In this document: one piece after another, positions 1 to 10,260 of the stretch
Position numbering within the stretch: the stretch's first letter is position 1
Layout: every line of letters begins with the position of its first letter
DNA from: Triatoma infestans
Lineage: Eukaryota > Arthropoda > Insecta > Hemiptera > Reduviidae
NCBI GenBank assembly: GCA_011037195.1
Contig: JAAEAF010001577.1
Location: 101,996-165,995 of the forward strand
Reading direction: 5' to 3'
DNA length: 64,000 nt
The notes under the pieces: generated by a model
What the model saw: the letters and a program-made list of their open reading frames with translations, nothing else
What the model was told of the DNA's origin: nothing
The model's database searches: none
Position numbers and translations under genes: made by a program

Positions 1-789
1 CTTAGAGGTTCTTGGTGTTCCTCGGTTTCTTGTACTCACATATCGAGGGCTATCTTTCACCATAGAACTACTGTTAGGTAACACAACTTCTTCATTTGAA
101 ATAACTTTATCAGTCTGAGAAATACATTCAGAATTTAGTAGTACCAAACATTCAACTTCGTCAGTTAGTTTAAATAACTTTTTAAAATTCTCTACAGAGT
201 ATTGAGTTCCATTAACCATAAGTTTATTTTTCCTAATATAGGCCAGCTGATTTTCTTCACGAGCTTTAAGCAGATATGGCACTAATTTTTCTATCTTCCC
301 TTTATTTCCGGAGAAAAATCCTCTGAAATAAAAATGTTACTGCCTCGTAATTTTTTTGCTACCTTGAGAATTTCAAACTTTTGCCAAAGACAATGTAATT
401 TAACAAGAATGGGGCCGTTCACCTTTAATTTTCCCCATTCTGTAAATATCACTGATATCAGTTGATGTCAATGTTATTTCCAATTTAGTTAAAAATATAT
501 CTCTCACTAATTTCAAAAGGTCCTATATAGTTTCACCTTGCTCTTCTTTTACGTTAAATAACATTAAATTATTTCTTCTTTGAGATTCATTCAAATTTTT
601 TACTTCACTTTGTGTTCCATCTAAAACTCTTATTATGTCAATTTGTATGCTCTCCAAATCTGAAACTCGCTGCTTAGTATTTTGGAGTTGATCCCTGTAT
701 ATTTGAAATCGTTCATTACCTCGGCGGATTTCAACTTGCAGACCTTTAATCAAATTCGCTATTTCTTCTAATGTAATTTTTTCAGTCAT
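1..789 (-). pseudogene. Non-LTR retrotransposon ORF1 relic (coiled-coil RNA-binding protein)
   Basis: The minus strand encodes an 88-residue start from the ATG at 789: an N-terminal heptad-rich coiled coil (about residues 5-65), then a basic stretch and RRNNLMLFNV, the typical entry to the RNA-recognition-like domain of insect LINE ORF1 proteins. After a break near 523-530, other frames down to base 1 continue plausible ORF1 sequence (a segment with ISDIYRMGK around 430-460, then a lysine-rich region). In known LINEs such proteins coat the element RNA as trimers. The window edge cuts the element, so ORF2 is not seen. A frameshift near 523 and another near 330 mark it as dead. The family match rests on motif style only. 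Confidence 0.6.
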
Positions 790-1129
790 ATTCAGTTTTA
801 TTAAAATATTCTCAAATAAATTTAAGATCAGAGCTCTGAAGTGCTAATAGATTTGTTAAAGTATATTAATAAAATTGTATTTACTTTAGAAATATTAAAG
901 AGGCAAAGTTGGATTCTACCAAATATATTGTTCATTTATAATCTCGTATCTTCTGAACAAATACCCCTTCCACAGTCACTGAATCTGTTCACTGCTCTCC
1001 CTTCCAGTTCACTTAATCGCTGCTCTATATCATAGTTTTACTTTTAATTAATATTTCAATCACTTATATTTAAAAAAAACTATTCAATAAAAATGTTTGA
1101 AATTTTACCACAATAACGTACTAGTTTAG
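790..1129. other. Unassigned AT-rich stretch
   Basis: This may be 5' UTR or flank of the LINE relic. I see no recognisable gene, RNA or repeat. Short open frames here have no familiar composition. Confidence 0.3.
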
Positions 1130-1525
1130 TTGAACGTACACATAAAAAAATCACAACGTAACTCTTTATATAATCAAAGTTTTACTTCGAAAAATACCGA
1201 GCCGATTTTACTCGTGTCAGAGGTAACACAGAGCTCAAATTTCGATAAAACTGAAAAAAAAAAAAAAATCAGTAAAGTCGCACGTCCGGATATCGGCCAA
1301 AATCTTCGTATTCGATGCAGTAGTACCAACCTAAACGGAATACCAAGTTTAATCTTCCTGGAGTTTTAATTTTTGAGATATTCAGTTCACACACACGCAC
1401 ACACCATTCCCTAGAAACATTTTTTTCGTATTCCGCGGATCTAAAATAAGTATTTCCGGTAAAAACTCACTTTTGAAAATCTGGCAGTTTCTTGATACTT
1501 TCCCTTACTAGGAGTAAGAGAAAGT
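1130..1525 (+). repeat. Family R repeat, orientation A, right end
   Basis: This copy shares the family's ordered phrases: an A-rich run, a CCGGA-type motif, the 'ACGGAATACCAAG' phrase, 'GAGATATTCAG', a CACACA run, 'ATTTCCGGT', and the right terminus CTTACTAGGAGTAAG followed by AGAAAGT at 1525. Orientation A means this terminus reads 5' to 3' on the plus strand. The left part of the unit is missing or too diverged. Confidence 0.7.
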
Positions 1526-2825
1526 AAAAAATATTTTTTTTAACAACACTAAAAGGAAAATGGGGGCAAATATATGGGCTAATATCCATATTTATTTTTT
1601 ATATATAGATGAAGAGGAATATTAATATTTTCAATTGTGAAAGCGTGTCTTGTTTTGCAAAGTAATATGAAAGTTCAGAGTATGTTTGTATAGGGGTAAC
1701 TGATTACTTAGGATGGAGAAAGCGCGTGTGAGGCTGGAGCTGGAGGAAAATCTTGCTTATATTGTATATATTATAGGTATTTTGGGGAAAATATATACTT
1801 CTATACACTTCTTTAAGTTAGAGGAAAATCCAGTTTTTATACAAGGAAATATATCAGAATTATTCATGAACAGGATGCGCAAGGACCGCCCCGCCAAGGA
1901 CCGTACTTATACCTCACATCTCGCCCACCATGTGCAGCCTATCCACCAGCGTATAAAAAATATTCTTTCCCCCTCTCTGTTCTGTCATCCTGTTTTCATG
2001 TCCTTTGTTTTTTCTTTTTTCACTTTTAGTTATCCTAGAATCACTTTTTTTATTATCATTTTTTTTTGTTTTAGCCAAAAGCTCATCGCTAATCTTGCCC
2101 CTTAAAGTTGCCTCTTGAAGCAGACAAGTAGCTATTTCTTTGCAAACGACGTAACGAAATACCACTTTTCATGCTTACGATTTTCCTACAACCCATACTT
2201 TTTTTCTTTTACTGTTTGTTCCAAGAAGGCGTAGGCGATCGTGTCAACATTTTAAAAATAATGCATTCACCGCCATGACATGTTTTCATGTGGTTTAGAA
2301 ATAGGTGTATTTGCGATGAAAATATTTTTGAGGAAGGAAAAGCAACAGGAAGCTCGAACTAGATATCAATCTGGCCTAAGTGCCAGAAGAATTGACTTGA
2401 GAAGGTTCCAATTATGCCTTTTATATGTCGTCGATCCCAGGGTAATGACAAAATCAGTTTTTACATGTTCGTATCATAGCAAATCAGAATCTTGACGGAA
2501 TTATACTACCTGCAAATGGAGAGAGATTATTAGAAGAACCTCCCTGTGGTTTACGGTAGATTTGCTAAATCAGGATTGTTTAAAACATATGGTGCGTCTG
2601 TTTGACAAAGCATGTGAGCCTGTTGGATGCGGACTATAGAACACATTTCATGCTTTTTGCCTAACTGAGGAACTGTCCCCGCCCCAAATTAACCTGGTGT
2701 TCGACAATAGATCCATTTGGGTCACAATGATTGTTAAGCCTTTGGGCACCTTTCTTTAAACTACTAGGTACCACAACCGCATCTGACACGAAAGTTTCGG
2801 ATCACTCAGAAATGTATGTTTACTG
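1526..2825. other. Unassigned sequence
   Basis: About 1.3 kb between two family R copies. There are open frames at 1713-2105 (plus) and 1914-2165 (minus), but both are low-complexity (phenylalanine-rich or lysine-rich) and match no family I know. No splice-bounded exon or RNA gene is apparent. A stretch around 2300-2750 has more balanced composition and might be a diverged transposon, but I cannot identify it. Confidence 0.3.
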
Positions 2826-3540
2826 ACTTTTATTCTCATTCTTTTACTTAAGAGGAAGTATTGTAATCGTGTCAAATTTTCGATATCGAGTTTTCACAGG
2901 AAATATCCGTTTTGAGGTCCCCTGAGTCCAAAAAAGTGCTTTTAGCAAATGGTGTGTGTGTGGTATGTATGTATGTGAACAGCATAGCTCAAAAATGAAA
3001 AACCGTAGAAAGTTGAAACTTAATATACCTTTTAGATATCTCCATGGGATTTGACAGTACGTTACGTGTCAAAATTCCTTAACCGGAAGTACTCTTTACT
3101 AGCTGTTTTTTTTTACGTGTATGCGATTTTCTCAAAAAATGGCTCCGACGATATTCTTTAAACTTGGTGGATCAACAACTTATACAAAGAGCTACAACTT
3201 TCATTTGTAACATTTCTCCTGGAAAATTCATTTAAGGGCACTTCCGTTGGAGAGATGGGGTTAGGTTTTCATTTAAAGTGCTATTTCAGTTTATTAGACA
3301 ATTCTGCCTTCTTATAGTGTTAATTAGAATTAAAGATGTTGTTGAAATTCCGAGTTTGATAAAAATATCGGATAGTGCAGTTTACAAATTTGTAATTGAC
3401 AAATGTTACAAGTATACCAGAGCAATGAAATAGATCGTTGTTTTTTTCCCAGAAAATCGCCAAAACTGATGAAACTGTTAGTTAATACTTTCTTCCGGTT
3501 TACACTACCGGATTGAAATTCGATTTTTTTTAATGGTTAT
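2826..3540 (-). repeat. Family R repeat, orientation B, near-complete
   Basis: It begins with the inverted right terminus (TTTTACTTAAGAGGAAG, then the phrase GATCGTGTCAAATTTTC in the form TAATCGTGTC). It continues through ATCGAGTTTTCAC, a TG-rich run, 'CTCAAAAATGAAAA', 'AACCGGAAGT', 'GCGATTTTCTC', and 'AACTTTCATTTG'. It ends around the 'AAATTCCGAGTTTG' phrase near 3355 and some decayed sequence after it. Confidence 0.75.
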
Positions 3541-3980
3541 ACAGGGAGTATTTAATCATTACCCTCCAAGTCTCATGATATGGAAGAGCGAGAATTAGAC
3601 CAGTGTGAACTATCTACAAACTTAGATGTTGGATACTACAGGTTGGACACCAGTAGTGCACTCTAGTAGCGGCCAGTATATACTAACACCCAAACTAATC
3701 GTGCACTTTTATTTATTAATTAAATATACTAGTAAATAGAATTAATTTTATTATTTTACAATTACTTTATGTAGTATTGTTATTATAGAAATATTGTCAT
3801 TAATTATAATATCAAAATTGACTATAATTATTGCGAAAAATATTAGGTAACTGTAATGTGAGTGTCGAACTGACAATTATACAGTTTAGGTTCAGGTGGA
3901 CTGCATTACGTTAGACAATTATACATAAAATACACACAATTTTTGTAACGGAGAGTTACAGATAGGGCTGTATAGACAAG

Positions 3981-4478
3981 GTTAACTTAACTTGTTGGTC
4001 CGTCTGTGTGTCTCTCCACCTAAAAAAGTATGCAATAATGTCCATTTTTTCTACATACCTTATAACAGTGTCCTAAAACACATTCTTCGAAATTAGATTC
4101 CAATGAAATGTCTACGTCAATGGATAAGAACATTATGTTACATATTTAATCCAGAAATTCTCACATGCAATGCTTACACACGTTTACTTATGCTGGCCAT
4201 AAACAATATATGGTAGGTGTTGATTAACTTGTTGGTCCATCTGCATGTCTCCACACTAAACATAGTATGCTATTATAAACAATTTTCTACATATCATATA
4301 ATAGTGTCCGAAATTCAGATGTTTTGTTCAAAAATTAGATTCAAATGAGAAATTTATGCCAATGAACAGGAACTTCGTATGATTGCACTTTACGCAATTT
4401 AATCCAGAAATTCTCTTTAAATATGCAATTCTTACACATGTTCAGTTATGCTGGTCATAAACAAAATATTGTAGGTGT
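3981..4478. repeat. Imperfect tandem duplication, two units of about 240-258 bp
   Basis: Unit 1 (3981-4220) and unit 2 (4221-4478) both begin with AACTTGTTGGTCC. They share TTTCTACATA, AATCCAGAAATTCTC, 'TTATGCTGG' and end in TAGGTG. They differ by many substitutions and small indels, so the duplication is old. The 440 bases before it (3541-3980) are AT-rich and hold nothing I recognise. Confidence 0.75.
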
Positions 4479-4499
4479 AAACACATATATCTTATATGG

Positions 4500-4674
4500 C
4501 ATGTTATCCGGCGCAGCATGCGTATTTATTTCCTTCCTAATTTGATGGATTTTCATCCATCGACAGAGTAAATTCTCAACCATTGTATCACAACCAACAA
4601 GTGTGAGTGTAACAGAAACATTACGTTAACGTGGACTCTCTACACGAACTTGGTGAATTTGCTCTGTCCATGGA
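4500..4674. mobile_element. Palindromic element D1, left part
   Basis: An inverted-repeat element whose other part lies at 11898-11990, beyond the LTR retrotransposon that split it. The left arm (GGATTTTCATCC around 4547) is complementary to the right arm (GGATGAAAAT at 11898). The interior (GTGTGAGTG, CATTACGTT, TTGGTGAATTTGCTCTG) matches element D2 at 59335-59560. No protein is encoded, so it is presumably non-autonomous. Confidence 0.75.
4671..4674. repeat. Target-site duplication TGGA (left)
   Basis: TGGA directly precedes the left LTR and recurs directly after the right LTR at 11898-11901. Removing the element and one copy restores sequence colinear with element D2. Confidence 0.9.
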
Positions 4675-4916
4675 AGTTATATTTCAAGAACCCGGAAGTT
4701 TCTTTTTAAAAAGAGATTTATTTATAGTTACAATAATATAATGATTACAACACTTTAAGGTAATGGTTAACACTGAGTAATACTATAGACACTGCGAACT
4801 GTACTGTACGGTGGTGAGCTTGGAACTGCCTGCCTACTGGCCTGTGGGGGTATATATATGTTGCCAGCTGCAGTTACGTCACAAATGGTTGTTCTCAGGG
4901 AGATAGTGCCATAACT
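4675..4916 (-). repeat. 3' LTR
   Basis: 242 bp, beginning AGTTAT and ending ATAACT on the plus strand. It differs from the other LTR at three positions I can see. On the coding (minus) strand it has a TATATATA box (about 4852-4860) and an AATAAA polyadenylation signal at 4717-4722, as expected for U3 and R/U5. Confidence 0.95.
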
Positions 4917-4927
4917 CCTCCCTCCTC
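4917..4927 (-). other. Polypurine tract of the LTR retrotransposon
   Basis: On the minus strand the 11 bases just upstream of the 3' LTR are all purines (GAGGAGGGAGG). This is the expected plus-strand DNA primer for reverse transcription. Confidence 0.85.
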
Positions 4928-5239
4928 AAGTTTGGAGCTCCTGCGACAATTGGCGTGAGAGTCCGGGGTAGACTGGGGCTGCTGGCTGTCGAGGCGTAGG
5001 TTGTGGTTGGGCTTCATTGGTGGTTCCTCGCTGTGGACTTGTTTTCTTTCTACCGACACCTCAAAAATATAAGAGACCTACCAGTAACAGAGTTACTGTA
5101 ATTGCGACGTAGTAGTATATATGCGCTGAGCTGCTAGGGATCTCTTCCAGATGTTCCAGTGGTTCCATTTTTAGGTTGATTTGGTGTAAGTCCTCGAATG
5201 ATACATTTAGGCTGGTATGTGTGAGCACTGGGGTAGTAG
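4928..5239 (-). other. Env C-terminal remnant and 3' untranslated region
   Basis: These 310 bases lie between the env frame and the polypurine tract. Short stretches in other frames could be the end of Env, including a possible membrane anchor, after a frame break near 5240. No continuous frame crosses it. Confidence 0.4.
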
Positions 5240-5956
5240 TTAGTAAGCTTTTGGAGTCCTTATATACGTGAATGGCTTGTTGTCTAGTAGGGTCTCATCT
5301 TCGGTTAACTTTATAAGGCTGGTGTTGGTAAGGAATATGGTGTCGTTGCGGTTACCTTTGCTCACTATGATTCTCTTCTCCACAAAAGGGATGTATTTAA
5401 TAAACGGTGCACTCGAGGTATATATCGTTTTGCATGCTAAAAGGATAATGTTTTTGAGGATTTGGCGGATGCAGTCGTTCTGGATGCTGGTTTTGTTGTG
5501 GCAGTACATGGCACTGTTGATTTCTTCGCAGGTGGCTGTAGATAACTCATCTTGGATTTTTAGGATCAAAGGTGGATGGACATGAATTGTCAGGAGGTGA
5601 TTGTCTTTCTCTATAGGATAGGATAAGAGGAAGTACGTCTCAAAGGAAGAGGTTTTTAGGGGAACGTTAATAAAGTAGTAGATGTTCCAATTTTTTATTG
5701 AGCAGTGTACCTTGCTTAATTGCCAAAGTGCTTCTATGTCAGGGGTTATGAAGGTTACATTGTGAGATCTTTGTAGTGACTCAAGATCTTTGAGAAGAAA
5801 GATGCTAGAATGGATACTGTTTAACCTACAGAATTCTAGAGAGTTTTCCATGTCGTCAATTTTGTTTGCGATGAGGACCAGGTTAAAGAGGATAGAATTA
5901 AATTGCTGATTTAGCTCAATTTGGCTAACTATAGGGTTGGAGAAGAAGGTTGTCAT
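5240..5956 (-). pseudogene. env: Env (envelope glycoprotein) central/C-terminal part, broken
   Basis: This 238-residue frame lies where errantiviruses carry env, a baculovirus F-like fusion protein that gives the element infectious potential. It shows several Asn-linked glycosylation sequons (for example HNVT, HNKT), conserved-looking cysteines (residues near 42, 84, 143 and 151), and long amphipathic helices as in the heptad region of a class I fusion protein. Upstream in the same phase, 6167-6178 encodes a basic furin-type RTKR, the expected SU/TM processing site, but stops lie between it and this frame. The membrane anchor is not in the frame. The call rests on position and style, not on a database match. 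Confidence 0.7.
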
Positions 5957-6306
5957 TTTGTCATTGTTGGTTCGTATAATCTGTATATCGTAATTGAATT
6001 CTTCAATTACTCGCTTGCTTTATTGCCATTTGGTTTTTTAGGTTATTTTGGAGGTGAAAACTGTTTCGTTCAATAGTGTTGATGACCTTGTCGTATCGTT
6101 CCTTGTCGTCACTGTCCATGTTTCCGGTTAACCAGGAAATGGCTTTACCTAGGCATTAATGAGTCCGCGTTTCGTTCTGGCTTTGTTAAGGGTTAAATGA
6201 TCTAATTTATTACGGAGATAGTAATAATATTTAAAGAATGATTTTATCTGGTTCGTCTTGTTGAGTTGGTACGTGGTGCTGATAACGGTAAAGGTCTTAT
6301 CTAATT
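5957..6306 (-). pseudogene. env: Env middle part, interrupted by stops
   Basis: This stretch links the N-terminal and C-terminal env frames. On the minus strand it encodes the basic RTKR site (6167-6178) followed by a glycine- and leucine-containing start as in fusion peptides, then an in-frame TAG near 6150 and further breaks. It is best read as decayed env coding sequence, not as an untranslated spacer. Confidence 0.55.
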
Positions 6307-6516
6307 CTATGTCATTAATTGCACGTCAGCGATATGTATAAACGTATAGTATCTGTCTATGACGTACGCTGGGTTAAATGCAATCGGCAAAATTCCAGGT
6401 CCATGAGTCAGGTCAGTTAGCTTTAGGCTGGTGACTACATTCCCCGCCGTCAGCATCTGCAGTATGTGTATGATTGCTATTTTTCCCGCTGTCAGCATGT
6501 GGGATGTGTGAGTCAT
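6307..6516 (-). pseudogene. env: Env N-terminal frame
   Basis: An ATG at 6516 opens a 69-residue frame that overlaps the integrase end by about 100 bp in another phase. Its second half (LTHGPGILPI, then a tyrosine/isoleucine-rich stretch) resembles the start of the mature Env surface subunit in errantiviruses. In such elements env is made from a spliced mRNA, so a start overlapping pol is normal. A stop at 6307 cuts it from the rest. Confidence 0.5.
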
Positions 6517-7456
6517 TGCTCTTATCTGTAACAGGAAGAGTTATGTTTGTGTACTTTCTAGGTCGCTTTAGCAGGTTAGGATGTATTTTGAATGATTTTC
6601 TTTGTACTGTGGCTAATTTTGTTTCCCTGGAATAATTTCCTCTTTTAAATTTGGGTTTGGCTTTTCCATATTGTTTATCTCGAATAAATATTTCTCCCTC
6701 GGGTATTTCGACTTTCTCCCTAGTTTTGTTTAGTTTGTTTGTACGGGTCTCTTTTTCTTTGTCAATTTTTTCTTTTATTACGCGAGATATTAACTCCCTG
6801 TCGTCATGATATTCTTTGACTCGTTGTTCTAGAATTAGGTCTTCTGCGTATGTATTGGGCTGTATCCCGAAAGTAATTTCATTAGGTGTCATAGTCAGGT
6901 TAGAGTTTATGGAGTTGTTGTAGGCTATTAAAGCTAATCTTAGAGTTTTGTATATGGGGCATTTCTTTTGTCTGTTTACTATGTTCATAATTTCTATGAG
7001 GGTTGAGTGTGCTCGGTTTATCAGTCCGTTAGAGTCTGAGTGGTTTGGGGTAGTGAAGTGTGTTTCTATGTTATTATATTTTAGGAAATTTTCTACTAGT
7101 CCATTTTTAAATTCCGTACCATTGTCAAATTGAATTGTTTTGGGGCACGGGAATTTGCTGAGGTAGTGTTCTAGTGAATTGACAACTTCATTTGCGGATG
7201 CCGTTCTGATTAGATAACCATATAGTTTTCTTGAAAAACAGTCTATCATAGTGAAAATTTGCTTTCCGTCGTAATGCAATATGTCTCCTTGGAGTTTTTC
7301 GAATGGTTTAGAAGGTGTAGGGGTAATTTCGTAAACTTGTCTAATTGGTTTGCGTTCATATTTAACTTCCTTACAAAGGGAACAGTTGTTAATTACTTTT
7401 GTTATAAGTTCTAGCATTTTTGGCCAGTAGTAACGTTTAGTTAGGGTTCTGTACAC
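6413..7456 (-). pseudogene. pol: Integrase (end of pol), catalytic Glu replaced
   Basis: This 347-residue frame inserts element DNA into host DNA in active relatives. It shows the end of the HHCC zinc-binding domain (C25-x2-C28) and the DDE core with D58 (QGDIL) and D111 (QFDNGTEF). The third acidic residue should follow 35 residues after D111, but residue 147 is Asn (codon AAC, 7016-7018), in the context NGLINRAHSTL where relatives have Glu before Arg. Nicking activity is therefore probably lost. The C-terminus has a His-rich repeated segment (two similar units, about residues 310-338). The frame starts in a different phase from the RNase H frame, which it overlaps by 16 bases. Confidence 0.9.
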
Positions 7457-8820
7457 TTCATGTATACCAGGTGTGCAGTTTTGCCAACGTGATAGTTTTG
7501 AATAGTTTCTTCTTGTTCAGAGGGGTCTGTTATGTCTAGTCTTTTGGTGTAGTAGCGTTTAATTTTGACTGTTGGAAATTTGTCTTTTATTATGTCGGAC
7601 AGGTGGGCAAAGATTTGGTCATATATCTGTTCGTCAATGGAGTTTTCGATAGGAGGGGAGCACAGGACGCCGTACGTATGATTCGGTTGTAAGTACTCTA
7701 GGCAGTATTCGTCTATGTCGTTAGAGTATGGGTACCTAGTGTACCAGTTGTATCGTGTTTTGTTGAACGGTCTGTCGATTGGAATTTTCGTCTCGGGGTT
7801 GCCTCGGGTTAGAACAATTTGGAATTTTTCCACGTTAATGCAGCGTGTTTTGTCGTCAATTATTTTAACTTGACTGTTAGAGGATTCTTGGGAGTGTTGC
7901 GTTTGTAGGCTTTCATTGTCGTCTTCGGCGGTAATGTTTTCATTGTTGTCTTCGGTGGTAATGTTTTTATTGTCGTCTTCGGCGGTAATGTTTAGGGCTC
8001 TGGCTAGGTCTTCTACGATGTCGTCGCTATTCTCAGGTGAAGGGGCAGAGAGGAATTCGTCCAGGACTTCGTCTGGATTTGGACTTGGGGACGAGGTCTC
8101 TAGGGTATTTAGGTCCTTTTCTTCTGGCGGATTTCGTGACAGTGCGTCTGCTACTACGTTAGTCTTTCCCTGTACGTACTTGACGTCAAAGTCGAAGTGA
8201 GCTAATTGTAATTTCCATCTGATTAGTTTGGCATTGGGCTCTTTCAAATTGTGTAACCATTGTAATGGTCTGTGGTCTGTCTGTATTGTAAATTTGCGTC
8301 CGTAAATGTATGGTCTAAAGTGTTTGCAGGCCCAAACTATGGCCAGTAGCTCTTTTTCTATAGTGGAATAGTTTTCTTCCTGTCTATTTAGTGTACGAGA
8401 GGCAAAGGAAATAGGGAGGTCTTTTCCGTCGATGTTCTGGGATAGGAATGCTCCGATAGCATAATTGGAAGCATCCGTGGTGAGGATAAAAGGCTTTTCA
8501 AAGTCAGGTAATTGTAGGATAGGACTATTCTGTAAAAGGGATTTAAGGGTTTCAAAAGCTTTTTTGTAATCGTCGTTAACCACTATAGTTCTGTTTTTTC
8601 TGAGTGCGAGAGTCAGTGGTCTAGCTATTTTAGCGTAATTTTTAATCATTTTCCGATAGTAGCCAGTAAGTCCAAGGAATTGTTTGATTTGCTTTTCCGT
8701 TTTAGGGATAGGGAATTTAGCAATTGCTTCTAGTTTTGCCGGGTTTGGTTGGATTCCTTTGTCCGAGATAATATGTCCTAAAAAGAGTAGTTCTCTCTTA
8801 AAGAATTCAGTTTTGTCCAA
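7441..8820 (-). pseudogene. pol: Pol: reverse transcriptase C-part, RNase H, integrase N-terminal zinc region
   Basis: A 459-residue frame. Residues 1-60 hold the RT thumb ([10 protein letters not shown], then [16 protein letters not shown]). Residues 110-230 hold a gypsy-type RNase H with [15 protein letters not shown], the catalytic E in [21 protein letters not shown], and the end motif VVADALSR. A long acidic tether with repeated (I)TAEDDNENI-like units follows (about 275-305). The frame ends just inside the integrase HHCC zinc domain. A phase change at about 7445 separates it from the integrase frame. Confidence 0.92.
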
Positions 8821-8955
8821 TTGTATTTTTAGGTTGTGTTGTTTTAGTTTTTCGAAAACGGTCCTGATGTGTTTTATATGTTCGTCTAGATTGTCTGAAA
8901 ATTATGATATCGTCCATGTATACTAGTACGTTCGGAATCCGAGAACAGAGGGAAT
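8821..8955 (-). pseudogene. pol: RT catalytic segment, out of frame
   Basis: The YMDD catalytic box of reverse transcriptase is encoded at 8909-8920 on the minus strand, in a phase different from the RT frames on either side. One phase change lies at the run of ten G at 8975-8984, and a compensating one just downstream of YMDD at about 8895-8905. The flanking frames share one phase, as expected for one gained and one lost base. The cause may be decay or a sequencing error in the homopolymer. Confidence 0.85.
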
Positions 8956-9600
8956 TCATTGTCCTTTGGAAAGTGGGGGGGGGGCGTTCTTAAGACCGAA
9001 GGGCATGCATAGGAATTCGTAGTGTCCGTTTTCAGTGGAGAATGCTGTCTTGGGGACTGATTCGGGGTCCATCTCGATTTGTTGGAACCCTGAAGCTAAG
9101 TCGATCGCGGAGAAGTAAGTCGCGCGTCCTATTTTACCGAATAATTCTTCGATGTTAGGAAGGGGGAATTTGTCTTCGACTGTCTTGTTGTTAAGTTTCC
9201 GGTAGTCTATAACCATTCTTATTTTCTTTTTACCTGAGGCATCTGGTTTTTTTGGTACTACCCAAATTGGGCTGTTGTAAGGGGAGTTTGAGTGCTGTAT
9301 TATTTTGTTTTCTAGTAGTTTGTCAATTTCAACTTGTACGTCTTTCCGGTAAATTTCCGGGTATCTATAATTTCGGGCGTATACTGGGTTTTCGTCGGTG
9401 GTTCTTATTTTATGTTTTGAAAGATTAGTAGAACTTAGGCGATCGTTTTCTGTTTTTATTAAGTGGGGATATTCTTGAAGTAATTTAATTATTTTTTCCT
9501 TTTCGTCTTCATTCATGTGATTAGTTCTAATTAACGTAGGGATTTCCCTTCTTATTTCATTTAAGACAGAATCACCGGACATTTCGGGACAATTAGTCAT
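8956..9600 (-). pseudogene. pol: Pol: reverse transcriptase fingers/palm
   Basis: A 214-residue frame with RT blocks in order: [67 protein letters not shown], the first catalytic Asp in [14 protein letters not shown], and [12 protein letters not shown]. It ends abnormally right after that box at the ten-G run. The ATG at 9600 is only the first Met of the frame. In a live element this is an internal part of a Gag-Pol polyprotein, and a phase break near 9610-9672 separates it from the protease region. Confidence 0.92.
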
Positions 9601-9671
9601 TACTATGTCGGGGATGTCTGTACAAATTTCTTGCGGTTAGTCGATATCCATAGGTTCGGGGCAAATGGCCT

Positions 9672-10260
9672 TTACTTCTTTGGACTCAACTTCGCACACA
9701 ATTTTGTTATTATAATGCTGTAAAGGCCTTCCTTTACCGTGACCTTATCGTTTATTTTTATGTCTTCACTGATTAGACCGTATTTTAATTCTTTATTCTT
9801 TACAGGAAGTTCAATAAAATTGACACCTTGCTCTAAGGTGATTATATTTGTATCGTTGTCCGAGGGTTTAAGGGTGAATTTTAGGGGAATCGTGCCTTGA
9901 GGATAGGAAAGGATGTTATTATTTAAATCTATGCTCATACCGAGCTCTTGCATTGTTTTATGGCCTAGTAAAATATCATATTTATCTAAAAATGGGAATA
10001 GGTGAAATTTGGTTTGGAGGTTTACATTAAAGGTTTCTAGGATATTAAATTTGCATGATGTTTCTCCGTGTTTTTTTCCTGCGGGGGTTGAGATTATGAA
10101 GGGATCTTTTAATAATAGGACGTTAGCAGGTACTACCTTTGGGTTAATATAATTTTCTGAAGAACCGGTGTCTATTAACCATTTTAAGCCGGATTTATCT
10201 ACAAACTGAGGTAATGATTTGTTTACAAGGTTTAGGTTGAATTCGGGGGGCTTTCTTGGC
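9672..10260 (-). pseudogene. pol: Pol: retropepsin-type aspartic protease
   Basis: The active-site box LIDTGSS is encoded with DTG at 10164-10172, followed by a glycine-loop motif (ILLGHK) near 9965 and a beta-rich tail. The phase is -1 relative to gag, which ends at 10232, so Gag-Pol would be joined by a -1 frameshift as in other errantiviruses. The frame closes at 9672, short of the RT frame, which indicates a mutation there. The protease would cut the Gag-Pol polyprotein in the virus-like particle. Confidence 0.85.

Noticed and set aside
7916..8200. Plus-strand serine/valine-rich frame
   Set aside because: Shadow of the acidic tether between RNase H and integrase on the minus strand.
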